Source of the DNA: Citrobacter amalonaticus
Lineage (GTDB): Bacteria; Pseudomonadota; Gammaproteobacteria; Enterobacterales; Enterobacteriaceae
Assembly: GCA_028994555.1 (NCBI GenBank)
Contig: JARDVN010000001.1
Coordinates: 2,666,001 to 2,730,000 of the forward strand
DNA: 64,000 nucleotides
Reading direction: 5' to 3'
The stretch's first letter is position 1; the number at the start of each line of letters is the position of its first letter. A program made the position numbers and the translations under genes. The notes under the pieces were generated by a model. The model did not search any database. It saw only the letters and a list, made by a program, of their open reading frames with translations, and was not told the DNA's origin. Shown here one piece after another: positions 23,984 through 35,064 of the stretch.

Positions 23984-24952
23984 ATGGATTACCACAAAAT
24001 CATTAAAGAGATCGGACGGGGGAAAAACCACGCCCGCGATCTGGACCTGGATACCGCACGAGGCCTTTATACCCACATGCTCAACGGCGACGTGCCGGAA
24101 CTGGAGCTGGGCGCAGTGCTAATAGCGCTGCGCATCAAAGGGGAAGGCGAAGCCGAAATGCAGGGCTTTTATGAGGCGATGCAAAACCATTCCATCAAGC
24201 TGACCCCGCCAGTTGCGAAGCCGATGCCGATCGTTATCCCCAGCTATAACGGCGCGCGCAAGCAGGCGAACCTGACGCCGCTGCTGGCGATTTTATTGCA
24301 CAAACTGGGTTTTCCGGTAGTCGTGCATGGCGTGAGTGAAGACCCGACCCGCGTGCTGACGGAAACCATTTTTGAGCTGATGGGAATTGCGCCGACGCGT
24401 CATGCCGGACAGGCACAGGCGAAACTGGATGGACATCAACCGGTCTTTATTCCGGTGAGTACGCTTTGCCCACCGCTGGAAAAACAGTTGGCTATGCGCT
24501 GGCGACTGGGCGTGCGCAACAGCGCGCATACGCTGGCGAAGCTGGCGACGCCGTTTGCCGAGGACGCCGCGCTGCGACTTGCCAGCGTTTCGCATCCGGA
24601 ATATGTGCCACGCGTGGCAAAATTCTTCAGTGATATTGGCGGGCGTGGGCTGCTGATGCACGGCACAGAAGGTGAGGTTTACGCCAATCCGCAACGCTGT
24701 CCGCAAATTAGCCTGATTGATAGCAACGGTTCCCGGGTGTTACAGAACCGGCAAAGTGACATGCCAGACGAACCTGTACCGCTGCCCGCGGCAAAAGATC
24801 CTGAGACGACCGCGCGCTGGATCGAACGCTGCCTGGCGGGAAGTGAGCCAGTACCCGCATCGTTGAAAATCCAGATGGCCTGTTGCCTGGTGGCAACGGC
24901 AGAAGTGGCGACGCTCGAGGAAGGACTGGCGCGAGTAAACGACAGTTTTTAG
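23984..24952 (+). CDS. ybiB: TrpD2-like DNA-binding glycosyltransferase-fold protein YbiB
   Basis: YbiB has the anthranilate phosphoribosyltransferase fold, but the E. coli protein binds nucleic acid rather than acting in tryptophan synthesis and is cotranscribed with dinG under LexA. It has 322 residues (E. coli 320). The phosphoribosyltransferase-type YNGARKQANLTPLLAILLHKLGFPVVVHG segment is present and the basic surface residues are retained. It starts 27 bp after dinG with its own AAGGAG. E. coli ybiC, which should follow, is absent. Confidence 0.93.
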   Translation: MDYHKIIKEIGRGKNHARDLDLDTARGLYTHMLNGDVPELELGAVLIALRIKGEGEAEMQGFYEAMQNHSIKLTPPVAKPMPIVIPSYNGARKQANLTPLLAILLHKLGFPVVVHGVSEDPTRVLTETIFELMGIAPTRHAGQAQAKLDGHQPVFIPVSTLCPPLEKQLAMRWRLGVRNSAHTLAKLATPFAEDAALRLASVSHPEYVPRVAKFFSDIGGRGLLMHGTEGEVYANPQRCPQISLIDSNGSRVLQNRQSDMPDEPVPLPAAKDPETTARWIERCLAGSEPVPASLKIQMACCLVATAEVATLEEGLARVNDSF

Positions 24953-24962
24953 CGCGGCAGAT

Positions 24963-24991
24963 AAAAAAAGCCCGTCCAGTGGCGGACGGGC
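24963..24991 (-). terminator. Rho-independent terminator of ybiJ
   Basis: GCCCGTCC and GGACGGGC form an 8-bp stem with a 6-nt loop. On the minus strand the hairpin is followed by seven T, placing it 70 bp beyond the ybiJ stop. It may also slow rightward ybiB transcripts. Confidence 0.85.
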
Positions 24992-25059
24992 AAACAAGGG
25001 TAATTCAGGTTCAATGAGGGTTGGAGCAGGGTGTCTGTTGGCAGCAGACGGGATAAAAC

Positions 25060-25320
25060 TTATTTGTAGATAACAGCAGTACCGCTCATTTTGTTGTTGT
25101 TGTTGGCAGAGGTGATGCTGTAACCACTCGCACCAGCAGCAGCGGCTTTCTCAGCCAGTTTTGCTTCCAGTCCATCAAGCGTGGTTGCACCTTCTGCAGA
25201 GACCACACCGATTTTATTCATGCTTTGCGCCTGAGCAGCCGTAACAGGTTCGGCAGCGAAAACGCCAAAAGACAGAGTAGACAGGGCAACAGCGGCAACA
25301 GCATATTTGATAGTTTTCAT
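25060..25320 (-). CDS. ybiJ: BhsA/McbA-family periplasmic protein YbiJ
   Basis: This is an 86-residue secreted DUF1471 (YdgH/BhsA/McbA) protein. The signal peptide MKTIKYAVAAVALSTLSFGVFA precedes a short compact domain with the family's VSAEGATTLDGLEAKLAEKAAAAGASGYSITSA pattern and ends YK. Relatives respond to stress and affect biofilm formation; the role of YbiJ itself is not defined. A paralogue, mcbA, lies 0.7 kb away. Confidence 0.92.
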   Translation of the reverse strand: MKTIKYAVAAVALSTLSFGVFAAEPVTAAQAQSMNKIGVVSAEGATTLDGLEAKLAEKAAAAGASGYSITSANNNNKMSGTAVIYK

Positions 25321-25606
25321 TGTTAATCTCTCGCAGGTGATTTAGTAAGGAAGACGATGTTCCGTCGATGTGATGAGTATCACGCTTTTTTGCTGAGAGA
25401 TAAAATCGAAGAGAATTGACAACATTCATCAAATAAATTGAATGACAAATAACTTATTGATTATTAATTAATTCAGGAGGTGAATTTACGGTTCTTCGCG
25501 GTTCGCTTTACAGTTGAACAGTGAACGGCACATTTTGCTACGCAGAATGCAATTTATCGTGAGCGTAAGCGAAACGGCATGTTCTTTGACTTTACGTAAA
25601 GAGAAG

Positions 25607-25873
25607 TCAACGTAGCTGGCTGTCTTTTGAACCTCTGCGATTATATCCTGTGTGCAAAGTGTTTTGTGAATCTTTCTCCTGCTGGCAACTGAGGCATAAT
25701 CTTACGCCAGGCACCGCCTGTCGGCGCGCCTCGGGGATCGGATCGCCGCACTCTTCACATTCATACAGGCTATCACCGCGCGGAATTTCACCTCGTGCAC
25801 GGGCGACAGCATCTTCAATTGTACTGTTGATCTGTTCGTTCACCGCGTCATCATTTGCCCAACCCGAAGCCAT
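25607..25873 (-). CDS. ybiI: DksA/TraR-type zinc-finger protein YbiI
   Basis: The 88-residue cytoplasmic protein has a four-cysteine zinc finger of the DksA/TraR type (CEECGDPIPEARRQAVPGVRLCLSCQ). It is much shorter than DksA, lacking the coiled-coil that reaches the RNA polymerase secondary channel. The function is unknown. The start at 25873 (MASGWANDDAV) matches the E. coli protein. In E. coli ybiX and fiu follow; both are missing here. Confidence 0.92.
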   Translation of the reverse strand: MASGWANDDAVNEQINSTIEDAVARARGEIPRGDSLYECEECGDPIPEARRQAVPGVRLCLSCQQEKDSQNTLHTGYNRRGSKDSQLR

Positions 25874-25994
25874 AGCACTATTCTCCTCACGCTTATGCAA
25901 GAGATCATTATAGTCAATGATGGGGTCAAAAATTGCTCAGTCAAGGGAGCATTGCCCGATAAGCGGAGTGCTATCGGGCAGGTCGTAGGAAAGG

Positions 25995-26255
25995 TTACTT
26001 GTAAATAGTGGCTGTACCGTACATCTGGTTCTTACCGCCTGCAGAATTAACCACAAAACCTTTCGCGCCTTGTTCTTGCGCTTTTTCCGCCAGTTTATCC
26101 TCCAGCTCACTCAGGTTGGTTGCGCCAGTGGCAGAGACAGTCCCTGACGCGCGAAGCTGTCCGGTATCGGGGCTACTGAGAGGTTGTGCTGCTGATGCCG
26201 CAAATGCCACACCGGCAAGCGTGGTGGCGACGAGTAATGCGAGGCATTTTTTCAT
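25995..26255 (-). CDS. mcbA: BhsA/McbA-family protein McbA
   Basis: This 86-residue secreted DUF1471 protein has a signal peptide (MKKCLALLVATTLAGVAFAASA) and the same domain layout as YbiJ, ending TATIYK. E. coli McbA is induced by the regulator McbR (YncC) and limits colanic-acid mucoidy. The ATG at 26255 is preceded by AAGGAG. Upstream in-frame codons lack homology and are excluded. Confidence 0.9.
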   Translation of the reverse strand: MKKCLALLVATTLAGVAFAASAAQPLSSPDTGQLRASGTVSATGATNLSELEDKLAEKAQEQGAKGFVVNSAGGKNQMYGTATIYK

Positions 26256-26541
26256 GATGCGCTCCTTAGTGAAACAATGTGTCGTGCCAGATAAGTTTAG
26301 GTCGGTAGTGCGGCAAGAATGACGTAAAAAATTGATGATGTTCTGCTTAAAATTTGAACGAAAAATATTGACGAATGTTGACAAAACAATGACATGCATA
26401 TCACTGAATTTTGGGTGATTTGTGTTTCTTCGCCCTGTTTCGTACGCTGATAAGCCATCGCGAAGCGGGGGTTTCACATTAACCTGGTTTACCGCGTTGC
26501 GTTATGCGGGTATCTTACGCCGCTGTTAACAGGAGAATGCT

Positions 26542-27470
26542 ATGTCCCCCCCAGAAACCGGGCTTACACCCGCGCAACCGTCATCACAGTCGCTACGATC
26601 TTGCCATGCTCTGCAAAGGCACGCCTGAGCTGGCGCAGTATCTCGTCCTGACCCCCCGCCGGCGAGCAAAGCGTCGATTTTGCCAATCCGCTGGCCGTAA
26701 AGGCGCTGAACAAGGCGCTGCTTGCGCATTTCTATGGGGTGGCCAACTGGGATATTCCTGAAGGGTTTTTGTGTCCGCCGGTTCCTGGGCGTGCCGATTA
26801 CATCCACCATCTGGCCGATCTGCTTGCCGGGACAACGGGAAGTGTGCCGACTCAAGCCACGATCCTGGATGTTGGTGTCGGCGCGAACTGTATTTATCCG
26901 CTGATTGGCGTACATGAGTATGGCTGGCGCTTCACGGGCAGTGAGACGCATGAGCAGGCGTTAGCCAGCGCGCAGGCCATCATCAACGCCAATCCGGGCC
27001 TGACGCGTGCGATTCGCCTGCGTCGGCAGAAAACTCCTACGGCTGTCTTTAACGGCATCATTCACAAGAATGAGCAATATGATGCGACGTTGTGCAACCC
27101 GCCGTTCCACGACTCTGCTGAGTCTGCACGGGCCGGAAGCGAGCGTAAGCGCCGCAACCTTGGGCAGAGCAAAGACGATGCGTTGAACTTTGGCGGTCAG
27201 CAGCAGGAATTATGGTGTGAAGGTGGTGAAGTGGCGTTCATCAAAACGATGATTGCTGAAAGCCAGGCTTTCGGCCGTCAGGTGATGTGGTTTACTACAC
27301 TGGTGTCCCGCGGTGAAAACCTGCCGCCGCTCTATCGTGCGCTGACTGACGCAGGCGCGGTTAAGGTAGTGAAAAAAGAGATGGCCCAGGGGCAAAAGCA
27401 GAGCCGCTTTATTGCCTGGACCTTTATGGACGACGACCAGCGCCGCCGTTTTAGCACGCGTAAACGTTAG
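26542..27470 (+). CDS. rlmF: 23S rRNA (adenine1618-N6)-methyltransferase RlmF (two apparent frameshifts)
   Basis: RlmF makes m6A1618 in 23S rRNA using S-adenosylmethionine. Two homopolymers, seven C at 26546-26552 and six C at 26652-26657, break the first 40 codons. Removing one C from each gives [20 protein letters not shown] and [22 protein letters not shown], continuous with the remaining frame, for 308 residues as in E. coli. The SAM-binding [12 protein letters not shown] and the N6-methylase NPPF motif (LCNPPFH) are intact. It converges with ybiO. Confidence 0.94.
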
Positions 27471-29696
27471 AGCGTGGGTTCGCCGGGTGGCTGCGATGAT
27501 GGTGTGGCTGCCACTGGCGCGCTGGGCAGCATCTGCCAGGTCTGCACCGGTGGACGCACGCCCGCCAGGTCGAAATGTTTCTTCACCTGGCTGTCCAGCG
27601 CGAAGCGGACCGTCCACTGCTTCAGCGGCAGTGTGGTAAACGATACCCGCAGCGTAAATGCCGTATTGGTTAATCCGACAATTCCGGCAAACGACGGCTC
27701 ACCAATAATCAGCCCACGAACGTCCTCCATTTCCATTACCGCAGCGACCGCTTCTTTCAGCGCCTGATTGGCCTTATCGGCATCTTCATGACGATCCACA
27801 TCGTAATTGGCAACCACCGAGCCAATGCCGCGGACAAAGTTGGCGAAAGTGGTGATAGATGACCACGGAATAATATGGTACGCCCCGGTGTCCTGGCGTA
27901 CGCCAACGGAGCGAATCGACATGCGCTCTACCGTACCGGTTAATGGCCCGATGGTGACCAGATCCCCGGTATTCATGCCATTTTCGAACTGAATAAAAAC
28001 CCCGGTAATAATATCTTTTACCAGCGTTTGCGCGCCAAAGGAAATAGCCAGCCCCAGCGCCCCGGCTCCGGCCAGCAGTGGCGCGATGTTAACGCCAATT
28101 TCCGAAAGCACAATCATAATGGTGATGGTGCTGATAATCACCGCCAGCGCGTTGCGAAACAGCGTCAGCAGTGTGCGGGTTCGCGCACTGGGCAGGGGAC
28201 GTCCATGGATATCGGAGGCCAGCCGGTTTTCGATCAGGCTGGCAAGTAGCGTCCAGCCCACCGCCGAGAAGAACAGGATAAGCACGATGCGGATCAGAAT
28301 ATCAACCGTCTTCTCTCCGGCTCCGTTATGCAGCCAGTTCCAGAAATCAAACAGTCCCCAGGCGTTTAACAGCAACATGATGGCGACGCACACCGTCAGG
28401 ATCCGCGCCACGTTCAGGGCGGTAGAGAGCCAACCGTTAAGTCGTTTTTGCAGTTCAGGGTAATTGCGCTGTGTATGCGGGGGAGAGGGTAATGGTTTTG
28501 GCTATCCAGCGGGTGAGCATCCCGGAAACGAAGGCGGCAATGCCGATGATCGCCAGACTGCGTACCGTCGCACCCATCATAAATTTCAGGCTGTTGCCGG
28601 GGTCGAACAGCGAGAAGAAAAACAGGACGATGAAATAGGCACTTGCCAGCCAGTGCCAGACCAGCGCAAAGGCACGGATAAACAGACTGAAAAAGGCCAG
28701 CGACCGTTCTGCCAGATTCAACAGGTGCTGGGTAATTTCCTTCTTGTTACGAAAAATCAAATACAGCGCCCACAGCGTGATACACAGCATGATAATCACG
28801 TTGGCCATCGCGCCGACCTGCACGCTCACCTGATTAGAGATAATCGGAACAGCAACAATCAGGCCATAGCCAATCAGACTGCTGAGCGAGCTTAGTCGCC
28901 GGTTCCAGTAGCGGGCGCTGGTATCCTGAATGGTAAAAGGCCGTAGTTCAGCCACGTTCGGACAAAAGATCAGCCGCAGAATGGCTTTGAAGAATTCGAT
29001 TAGCGCAAAGGCGTTCAGGAACAGTCCTTGCTGAAACGCAATAGTACGACTGCCGGCGTTTAGCCTGTCGCTCAACATCTGGCCGACAAACAGGGTTAGC
29101 GCCAGCAACAACAGGTCGATAATAAACGCGCCAACGATCATGGCCGGTAGCTGGACCCAGTTGCTACGCTCGCGGTTCTTCTTTCGCGCCCAGTTGCCCA
29201 TTTTACGATACAGCGGCAGCGCGCACAGACGGATCAACCAGTAGAAACCGAATACCGCGGCGGCCAGCATCAGAAAGTGACTGAGAGCATTATTGAAGGT
29301 CTGGCTGTTAAAGGGTTTGTGCGGGGCGTCGGTAATGTTGCGATAGAGTTGTGCGAAGCGGTTGGAGAGTGCTTCGCCGTAGTGGCGGCTGAGATCGGTA
29401 ACGTTTTCCAGCACCGTTTTTTCTTCAACGACCACCGGTGGGGTGATTTTTGGCACCGGCTCCGGCGGCGGTGTAGCCGCGACGGTACGCAGCTGATCAA
29501 TCAGCTCCTTGCGCGAGGTCTCATTTTCCAGTACGTCGGCCAGTGCACCGTAGGCGGCTTTCTTTTGCTCTACGTCTGGTTCTGGCGCAGGGGCCGTTTG
29601 CGCGTTGGCGTCTGTACCGGTTGTGACGCCAGGAATGGTCACCGCCTGGGCGGGTGCGCCCAGCAGGCAAAAGAGGATGAACAGGATCCACCGCAT
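27467..29696 (-). CDS. ybiO: Miniconductance mechanosensitive channel MscM-like YbiO (apparent frameshift)
   Basis: YbiO is a large MscS-family channel of the inner membrane opened by hypo-osmotic shock. The start at 29696 gives a signal peptide ([18 protein letters not shown]), a periplasmic domain, many transmembrane helices and the MscS pore helix ([21 protein letters not shown]), followed by the beta/vestibule domain ([20 protein letters not shown]). Five G at 28479-28483 (plus strand) interrupt it; with four it reads [20 protein letters not shown] and totals 742 residues (E. coli 741). Confidence 0.94.
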
Positions 29697-29784
29697 GACT
29701 CCTCCAGTGAGAAAACAGAACAAAAAGATAAGTATAGTTGCTGGGGGGAGCGGCGATTCGAAATGGGAAGAGTCGTAGAGAAAC

Positions 29785-29806
29785 CTCCCTTCCAGGCGGA
29801 AGGGAG
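29785..29806 (-). terminator. Candidate terminator of glnHPQ
   Basis: CTCCCTTCC and GGAAGGGAG form a perfect 9-bp stem with a 4-nt loop, 9 bp beyond the glnQ stop. On the minus strand it is followed only by GTTTCTC, so the T-tract is weak. Confidence 0.6.
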
Positions 29807-29814
29807 ATGGGCCG

Positions 29815-30537
29815 TCAGGAAACGTGCTGCAAGAACTCCTGCAAACGCTGACTGGGCGGGTTTTCAATCAGGGTTTGCGGATTACCGTCCTCGGCAATAC
29901 GGCCCTTGTCGATGAAGATCAGGCGTGAGGCGACCTTTTCGGCAAAGCCGATTTCGTGCGTAACGATGACCATCGTCATCCCTTCTTCTGCCAGATCCTG
30001 CATGACTTTCAACACCTCATGACGCAGTTCTGGATCGAGTGCCGAAGTTGGCTCATCAAACAACATCATCTTCGGTTTTACCGCCAGGGCACGGGCGATG
30101 GCGACACGCTGCTGTTGACCACCAGAAAGTTCAGAAGGGTAGTGATGGGAGCGCTCGGCCAGACCCACTTTTGCCAGCAGCTCCTTCGCCTGTTTTTCAG
30201 CCGCGTCTTTCTTCGTTCCACGCACGCGCAGTGGACCGAACATAACGTTTTCCAGCGCTGTCAGGTGCGGGAAGAGATAAAACTGCTGGAACACCATTCC
30301 GGCTTCCTGACGGATCAGACGTTCATCTACCTTCGGATCGTTGACCTTTAGCCCATCAACGAAGAGATCGCCGGAGGTGATCTCTTCGAGTTTATTAATG
30401 CAGCGCAACAGCGTGGATTTACCGGAACCCGATGGTCCGATAATGACTACCACTTCACCCTGCTTAATGTTCAGATCAATGTTATGCAGCACCTGGGTCG
30501 GGCCAAAATGCTTTGAGACGTTTTTAAATTCAATCAC
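29815..30537 (-). CDS. glnQ: Glutamine ABC transporter ATPase GlnQ
   Basis: GlnQ powers high-affinity glutamine import with GlnP and GlnH. Its 240 residues carry Walker [10 protein letters not shown], signature LSGGQQQR and Walker [14 protein letters not shown], with the H-loop in IVTHE. It overlaps the end of glnP by 4 bp and is the last gene of the operon. Confidence 0.97.
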   Translation of the reverse strand: MIEFKNVSKHFGPTQVLHNIDLNIKQGEVVVIIGPSGSGKSTLLRCINKLEEITSGDLFVDGLKVNDPKVDERLIRQEAGMVFQQFYLFPHLTALENVMFGPLRVRGTKKDAAEKQAKELLAKVGLAERSHHYPSELSGGQQQRVAIARALAVKPKMMLFDEPTSALDPELRHEVLKVMQDLAEEGMTMVIVTHEIGFAEKVASRLIFIDKGRIAEDGNPQTLIENPPSQRLQEFLQHVS

Positions 30538-31193
30538 AGGATTTTCATCCTTCTTTCCAGACTACGAAGCACGATGTTCAGGACTTGCGTGATGATGAGA
30601 TAGATAACCCCTACCGCAGTCCAGATTTCCAGGGCGCGGAAGTTACCGGCAATAATCTCCTGACCGCTACGGGTCAGCTCCGCCGCCCCGATGACGATAA
30701 ACAGCGACGTATCTTTGATACTGATGATTAACTGGTTACCGAGCGAAGGCAGCATACGACGCAGCGCGAGCGGCATAATCACATGAAAGATGGTTTCGCG
30801 ACGGGAAAGCCCCAGCGCGAGGCCAGCTTCGCTAAACCCTTTATGGATAGACAGGACCGAACCACGGGTGATCTCCGCGATATAGGCGCCGGAGTTAATC
30901 ATGATCGTAATGACCGCGGCGCTGAAGGTGTCGATGCGCAAGTCCGGGAAGGCCATCGGCAGGGCGAAATAGATGTACATCACCTGAACGACGATCGGCG
31001 TACCGCGAATAACTTCGATAAAAACGAGAGAGACGTGATTGGCGATCCATCCGCCGTAGGTACGGGCTAAGCCCGCCAGCAAGCCGATGATAATACCGCC
31101 AGCCAGACCGAGGATGGAGATCCACAGGGTCATTTTGGCACCCTGAAGCAGGATCGGAATGGCGGGCCAGATGGCGCTCCAGTCAAACTGCAT
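30534..31193 (-). CDS. glnP: Glutamine ABC transporter permease GlnP
   Basis: This 219-residue inner membrane permease of the polar amino acid (HisM/GlnP) type has five predicted membrane segments and the EAA coupling loop ([25 protein letters not shown]). It is transcribed between glnH and glnQ, with an 85-bp gap after glnH and a 4-bp overlap with glnQ. Confidence 0.97.
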   Translation of the reverse strand: MQFDWSAIWPAIPILLQGAKMTLWISILGLAGGIIIGLLAGLARTYGGWIANHVSLVFIEVIRGTPIVVQVMYIYFALPMAFPDLRIDTFSAAVITIMINSGAYIAEITRGSVLSIHKGFSEAGLALGLSRRETIFHVIMPLALRRMLPSLGNQLIISIKDTSLFIVIGAAELTRSGQEIIAGNFRALEIWTAVGVIYLIITQVLNIVLRSLERRMKIL

Positions 31194-31278
31194 ATGTTGT
31201 TCCTGTTACCGTGGTGAAAAAAATCAAATGCCCGGTACGCTTAGCGCCTCCGGGCAACATTTGAAGGCAAAGCCATTA

Positions 31279-32071
<793 letters not shown>

Positions 32072-32079
32072 TCAGTGTA

Positions 32080-32096
32080 ATGAAAGAATCGTGCCA
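32080..32096 (-). promoter_or_regulatory. Sigma-54 promoter glnHp2
   Basis: On the minus strand TGGCACG-ATTC-TTTCA gives the -24 GG and a degenerate -12 element, about 55 bp upstream of glnH. The sequence is nearly that of the E. coli nitrogen-regulated glnHp2. Confidence 0.75.
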
Positions 32097-32169
32097 GTTT
32101 TGCAACCCATTGTTTTAACAAGAGGGTTTTATACTTTTTTGCATCGTTAGCGGAGCAAAGCTCCCTTTT

Positions 32170-32199
32170 TGCACCGTATTGGGGCGCTGTTTTAGTGCA
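32170..32199. promoter_or_regulatory. NtrC enhancer sites upstream of glnH
   Basis: TGCACCGTATTGGGGCG at 32170-32186 fits most of the NtrC consensus TGCACC-N5-GGTGCA. An overlapping second half-site ends in AGTGCA at about 32199. They lie about 85-105 bp upstream of the -12/-24 promoter, matching the tandem NtrC sites of E. coli glnHp2. The rest of the 365-bp gap between dps and glnH shows no gene. Confidence 0.6.
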
Positions 32200-32343
32200 G
32201 CCCGGAGGATGCGTGAACGGTCTGCCTATTTAGCGCAAAGATCGTTGATAAAACAATCTTTCATTAACGATTGTGTGAGGTGATTATTACAAATATTTTA
32301 CTTTACAGCGGATGTGTGACGATGTGGTGCACCATAAAAGTGC

Positions 32344-32366
32344 AAAACCCCCGCCGTGGCGAGGGT
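32344..32366 (-). terminator. Terminator downstream of dps
   Basis: On the minus strand CCCTCGCC-ACG-GCGGGGG (one mismatched pair) is followed by TTTT, 25 bp after the dps stop. It fits a Rho-independent terminator. Confidence 0.7.
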
Positions 32367-32391
32367 TATAGAGGGAATACTTATAATGCGA

Positions 32392-33015
<624 letters not shown>

Positions 33016-33167
33016 TTAATTGCATTACTATTCAGGTGGTTGCGACTGTAAATGATTGGGTTATGACTATTTTCACTGTGACAGGAGAGTAAGAATAAAT
33101 AGTCAGTCTGCAGGAGATGAGTGGAGGATAAATATCAGGAAAATACGCGAAGAATTGCGGAAAGATA

Positions 33168-33196
33168 TTCTGCATGATTATGCAAACCATGCAGAA
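33168..33196 (-). terminator. Hairpin beyond rhtA, possible terminator
   Basis: TTCTGCATG and CATGCAGAA form a perfect 9-bp stem with an 11-nt loop, 9 bp past the rhtA stop on the minus strand. It is followed by TATCTTTCC, so termination strength is uncertain. Nothing else is recognisable in the gap up to dps. Confidence 0.5.
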
Positions 33197-33204
33197 ATGT
33201 AAAA

Positions 33205-34092
33205 TTAATTTACATCAATCTCTTTTATTTTGCTCTCGCGTCGAATCGTCAGTGTCGATCCCATCGAGGCGGCAATAATCGCACCGAGTGCCAGCAACTG
33301 GACAAACGTGAGCGTTTCACCCAGAAACAGAATGCCCGCTACCGCAGCCAGGGCCGGTTCCATACTCATCAGCGTACCAAAGGTGCGCGTAGGCAAACGG
33401 GTTAAGGCAATCATTTCCAGCGAGTAGGGCAGCGCTGTTGACAGCACCGCAACTGCCAGACCCAGCGGAATCACCGACCAGTGCCAGAGTGCTTCTCCGG
33501 CCTGCGCCACCCCAAGCGGAACGAAAACCAGGGCGGCAATCAGCGAGCCTACCGCGACAGTGGCCGGGCCGTGCTCAGCGCCGGCGCGCTGGCCGCTAAG
33601 AATGTAAATTGCCCAACAGGCGCCTGCGCCAAGCGCCATAGCGGCACCGAACAGGTCGACATGCGAAACATCCTGAACCAATGGCAGCAGGAACCAGAGC
33701 CCCAGAACGGCCAGCACCACCCAGATAAAATCAACGGGGCGTCGAGAGGAGAACAGGGCGACCGCCAGTGGTCCGGTGAATTCCAGCGCAACAGCGATCC
33801 CCAACGGGATCGTCTGAATAGACAAATAAAAGAGGTAGTTCATTCCTCCCAGCGACAAACCGTAAAAGAGTAGCGGCAGGCGCTGCTCTTTGACAAAACG
33901 CAGACGCCAGGGTTTAAAGAAAACAATAAGGATCAGCGTACCCAGGGCCAGGCGGAGGGCCGTTACACCAGGCGCGCCGACCAGCGGGAACAGTGATTTT
34001 GCCAGCGATGCGCCGCTCTGGATCGAGCACATGGCGATAAGCAGTACTAAAATGGGTAACCAAATTGGTGTTTTACGTGACGACCCGGGCAT
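33205..34092 (-). CDS. rhtA: Threonine/homoserine exporter RhtA
   Basis: RhtA is a ten-helix inner membrane exporter of the drug/metabolite transporter (EamA) superfamily that expels threonine and homoserine. The start at 34092 (MPGSSRKTPIWLP), preceded by AGGAGAAC, gives 295 residues as in E. coli; the longer upstream reading lacks homology. Both EamA repeats are visible. Confidence 0.95.
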   Translation of the reverse strand: MPGSSRKTPIWLPILVLLIAMCSIQSGASLAKSLFPLVGAPGVTALRLALGTLILIVFFKPWRLRFVKEQRLPLLFYGLSLGGMNYLFYLSIQTIPLGIAVALEFTGPLAVALFSSRRPVDFIWVVLAVLGLWFLLPLVQDVSHVDLFGAAMALGAGACWAIYILSGQRAGAEHGPATVAVGSLIAALVFVPLGVAQAGEALWHWSVIPLGLAVAVLSTALPYSLEMIALTRLPTRTFGTLMSMEPALAAVAGILFLGETLTFVQLLALGAIIAASMGSTLTIRRESKIKEIDVN

Positions 34093-34481
34093 CCGTTCTC
34101 CTGACAATGACTGTAAATATACGGCAACCAGCAATTTGCCTGATTTATGTATAGAAAAGTAAAAGAGGCAGTGTAATGGAAATAACCATCTACGGTTGAG
34201 TCTTCGTTGAAAAAAAATTTCAGGAAAGCCGTAAAATGGCGGCAGATTGATGGATTAATATGCTGGCAGATTAGGAATAATCTGGATGAATACCCTTTGT
34301 TATGCGCGTAATAATGGGGCGAAAATCCAGAAAAGTGATGTTATTTGAAAGGGATAGCGGTTTGTGGAAATGTTCTGTTACACGAAATGGCCCCTTAGAC
34401 ATCGCTAATCGTAAAGAGTTTCTCATCAATTTTTGATATATTTAAAACTTAGGACTTATTTGAAGCACATTTGAGGTGGTT
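34093..34481 (+). other. rhtA-ompX intergenic region and ompX leader
   Basis: There are 389 bp without a coding frame. The stretch is AT-rich and must contain the divergent rhtA and ompX promoters and the ompX 5' UTR. In E. coli ompX mRNA is targeted by sRNAs near its start codon; I see no separate RNA gene here. Confidence 0.5.
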
Positions 34482-34997
34482 ATGAAAAAAATTGCATGTC
34501 TTTCAGCACTGGCCGCTGTTCTGGCTATCTCCGCAGGTTCCGCTGTTGCTGCGACTTCTACCGTTACGGGTGGTTATGCTCAGAGCGATGCTCAGGGCGT
34601 AGCGAACAAAATGAACGGTTTCAACCTGAAGTATCGCTATGAGCAGGACAACAACCCGCTGGGCGTAATTGGTTCCTTCACTTACACTGAAAAAGATCGT
34701 ACTAACAGTGCAGGCGATTACAACAAATCTCAGTACTACGGCATCACTGCGGGTCCGGCTTACCGTCTGAACGACTGGGCCAGCATCTACGGTGTTGTTG
34801 GGGTGGGTTACGGTAAATTCCAGCAGACTAACTACCCTGGCTACAAAGATGACACCAGCGACTACGGTTTCTCTTATGGTGCCGGTCTGCAGTTCAACCC
34901 GATCGAAAACGTTGCGCTGGACTTCTCTTACGAGCAGAGCCGTATTCGTAGCGTTGATGTTGGTACCTGGATTGCCGGCGTCGGTTACCGCTTCTAA
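34482..34997 (+). CDS. ompX: Outer membrane protein OmpX
   Basis: OmpX is an eight-stranded outer membrane beta-barrel of the Ail/Lom/OmpX family, associated with adhesion and envelope stress. The 171-residue precursor has a signal peptide ending SAVA before ATSTVTGGYAQSDAQG, alternating aromatic strands and a C-terminal Phe (GVGYRF) needed for barrel insertion. Surface loops differ from E. coli (KDRTNSAGDYNKS, QTNYPGYKDD). A GTG two codons upstream is not the start. Confidence 0.97.
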   Translation: MKKIACLSALAAVLAISAGSAVAATSTVTGGYAQSDAQGVANKMNGFNLKYRYEQDNNPLGVIGSFTYTEKDRTNSAGDYNKSQYYGITAGPAYRLNDWASIYGVVGVGYGKFQQTNYPGYKDDTSDYGFSYGAGLQFNPIENVALDFSYEQSRIRSVDVGTWIAGVGYRF

Positions 34998-35013
34998 TCA
35001 CTTTCGTGATATA

Positions 35014-35045
35014 AAAAAATCCGCCTCATGAGGCGGATTTTTTTT
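35014..35045 (+). terminator. Rho-independent terminator of ompX
   Basis: AAATCCGCCT-CATG-AGGCGGATTT followed by a run of T lies 17 bp after the ompX stop. The flanking A-tract makes it bidirectional, serving opgE as well. Confidence 0.92.
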
Positions 35046-35064
35046 GCCTGCTGTTAGCGGCGGC

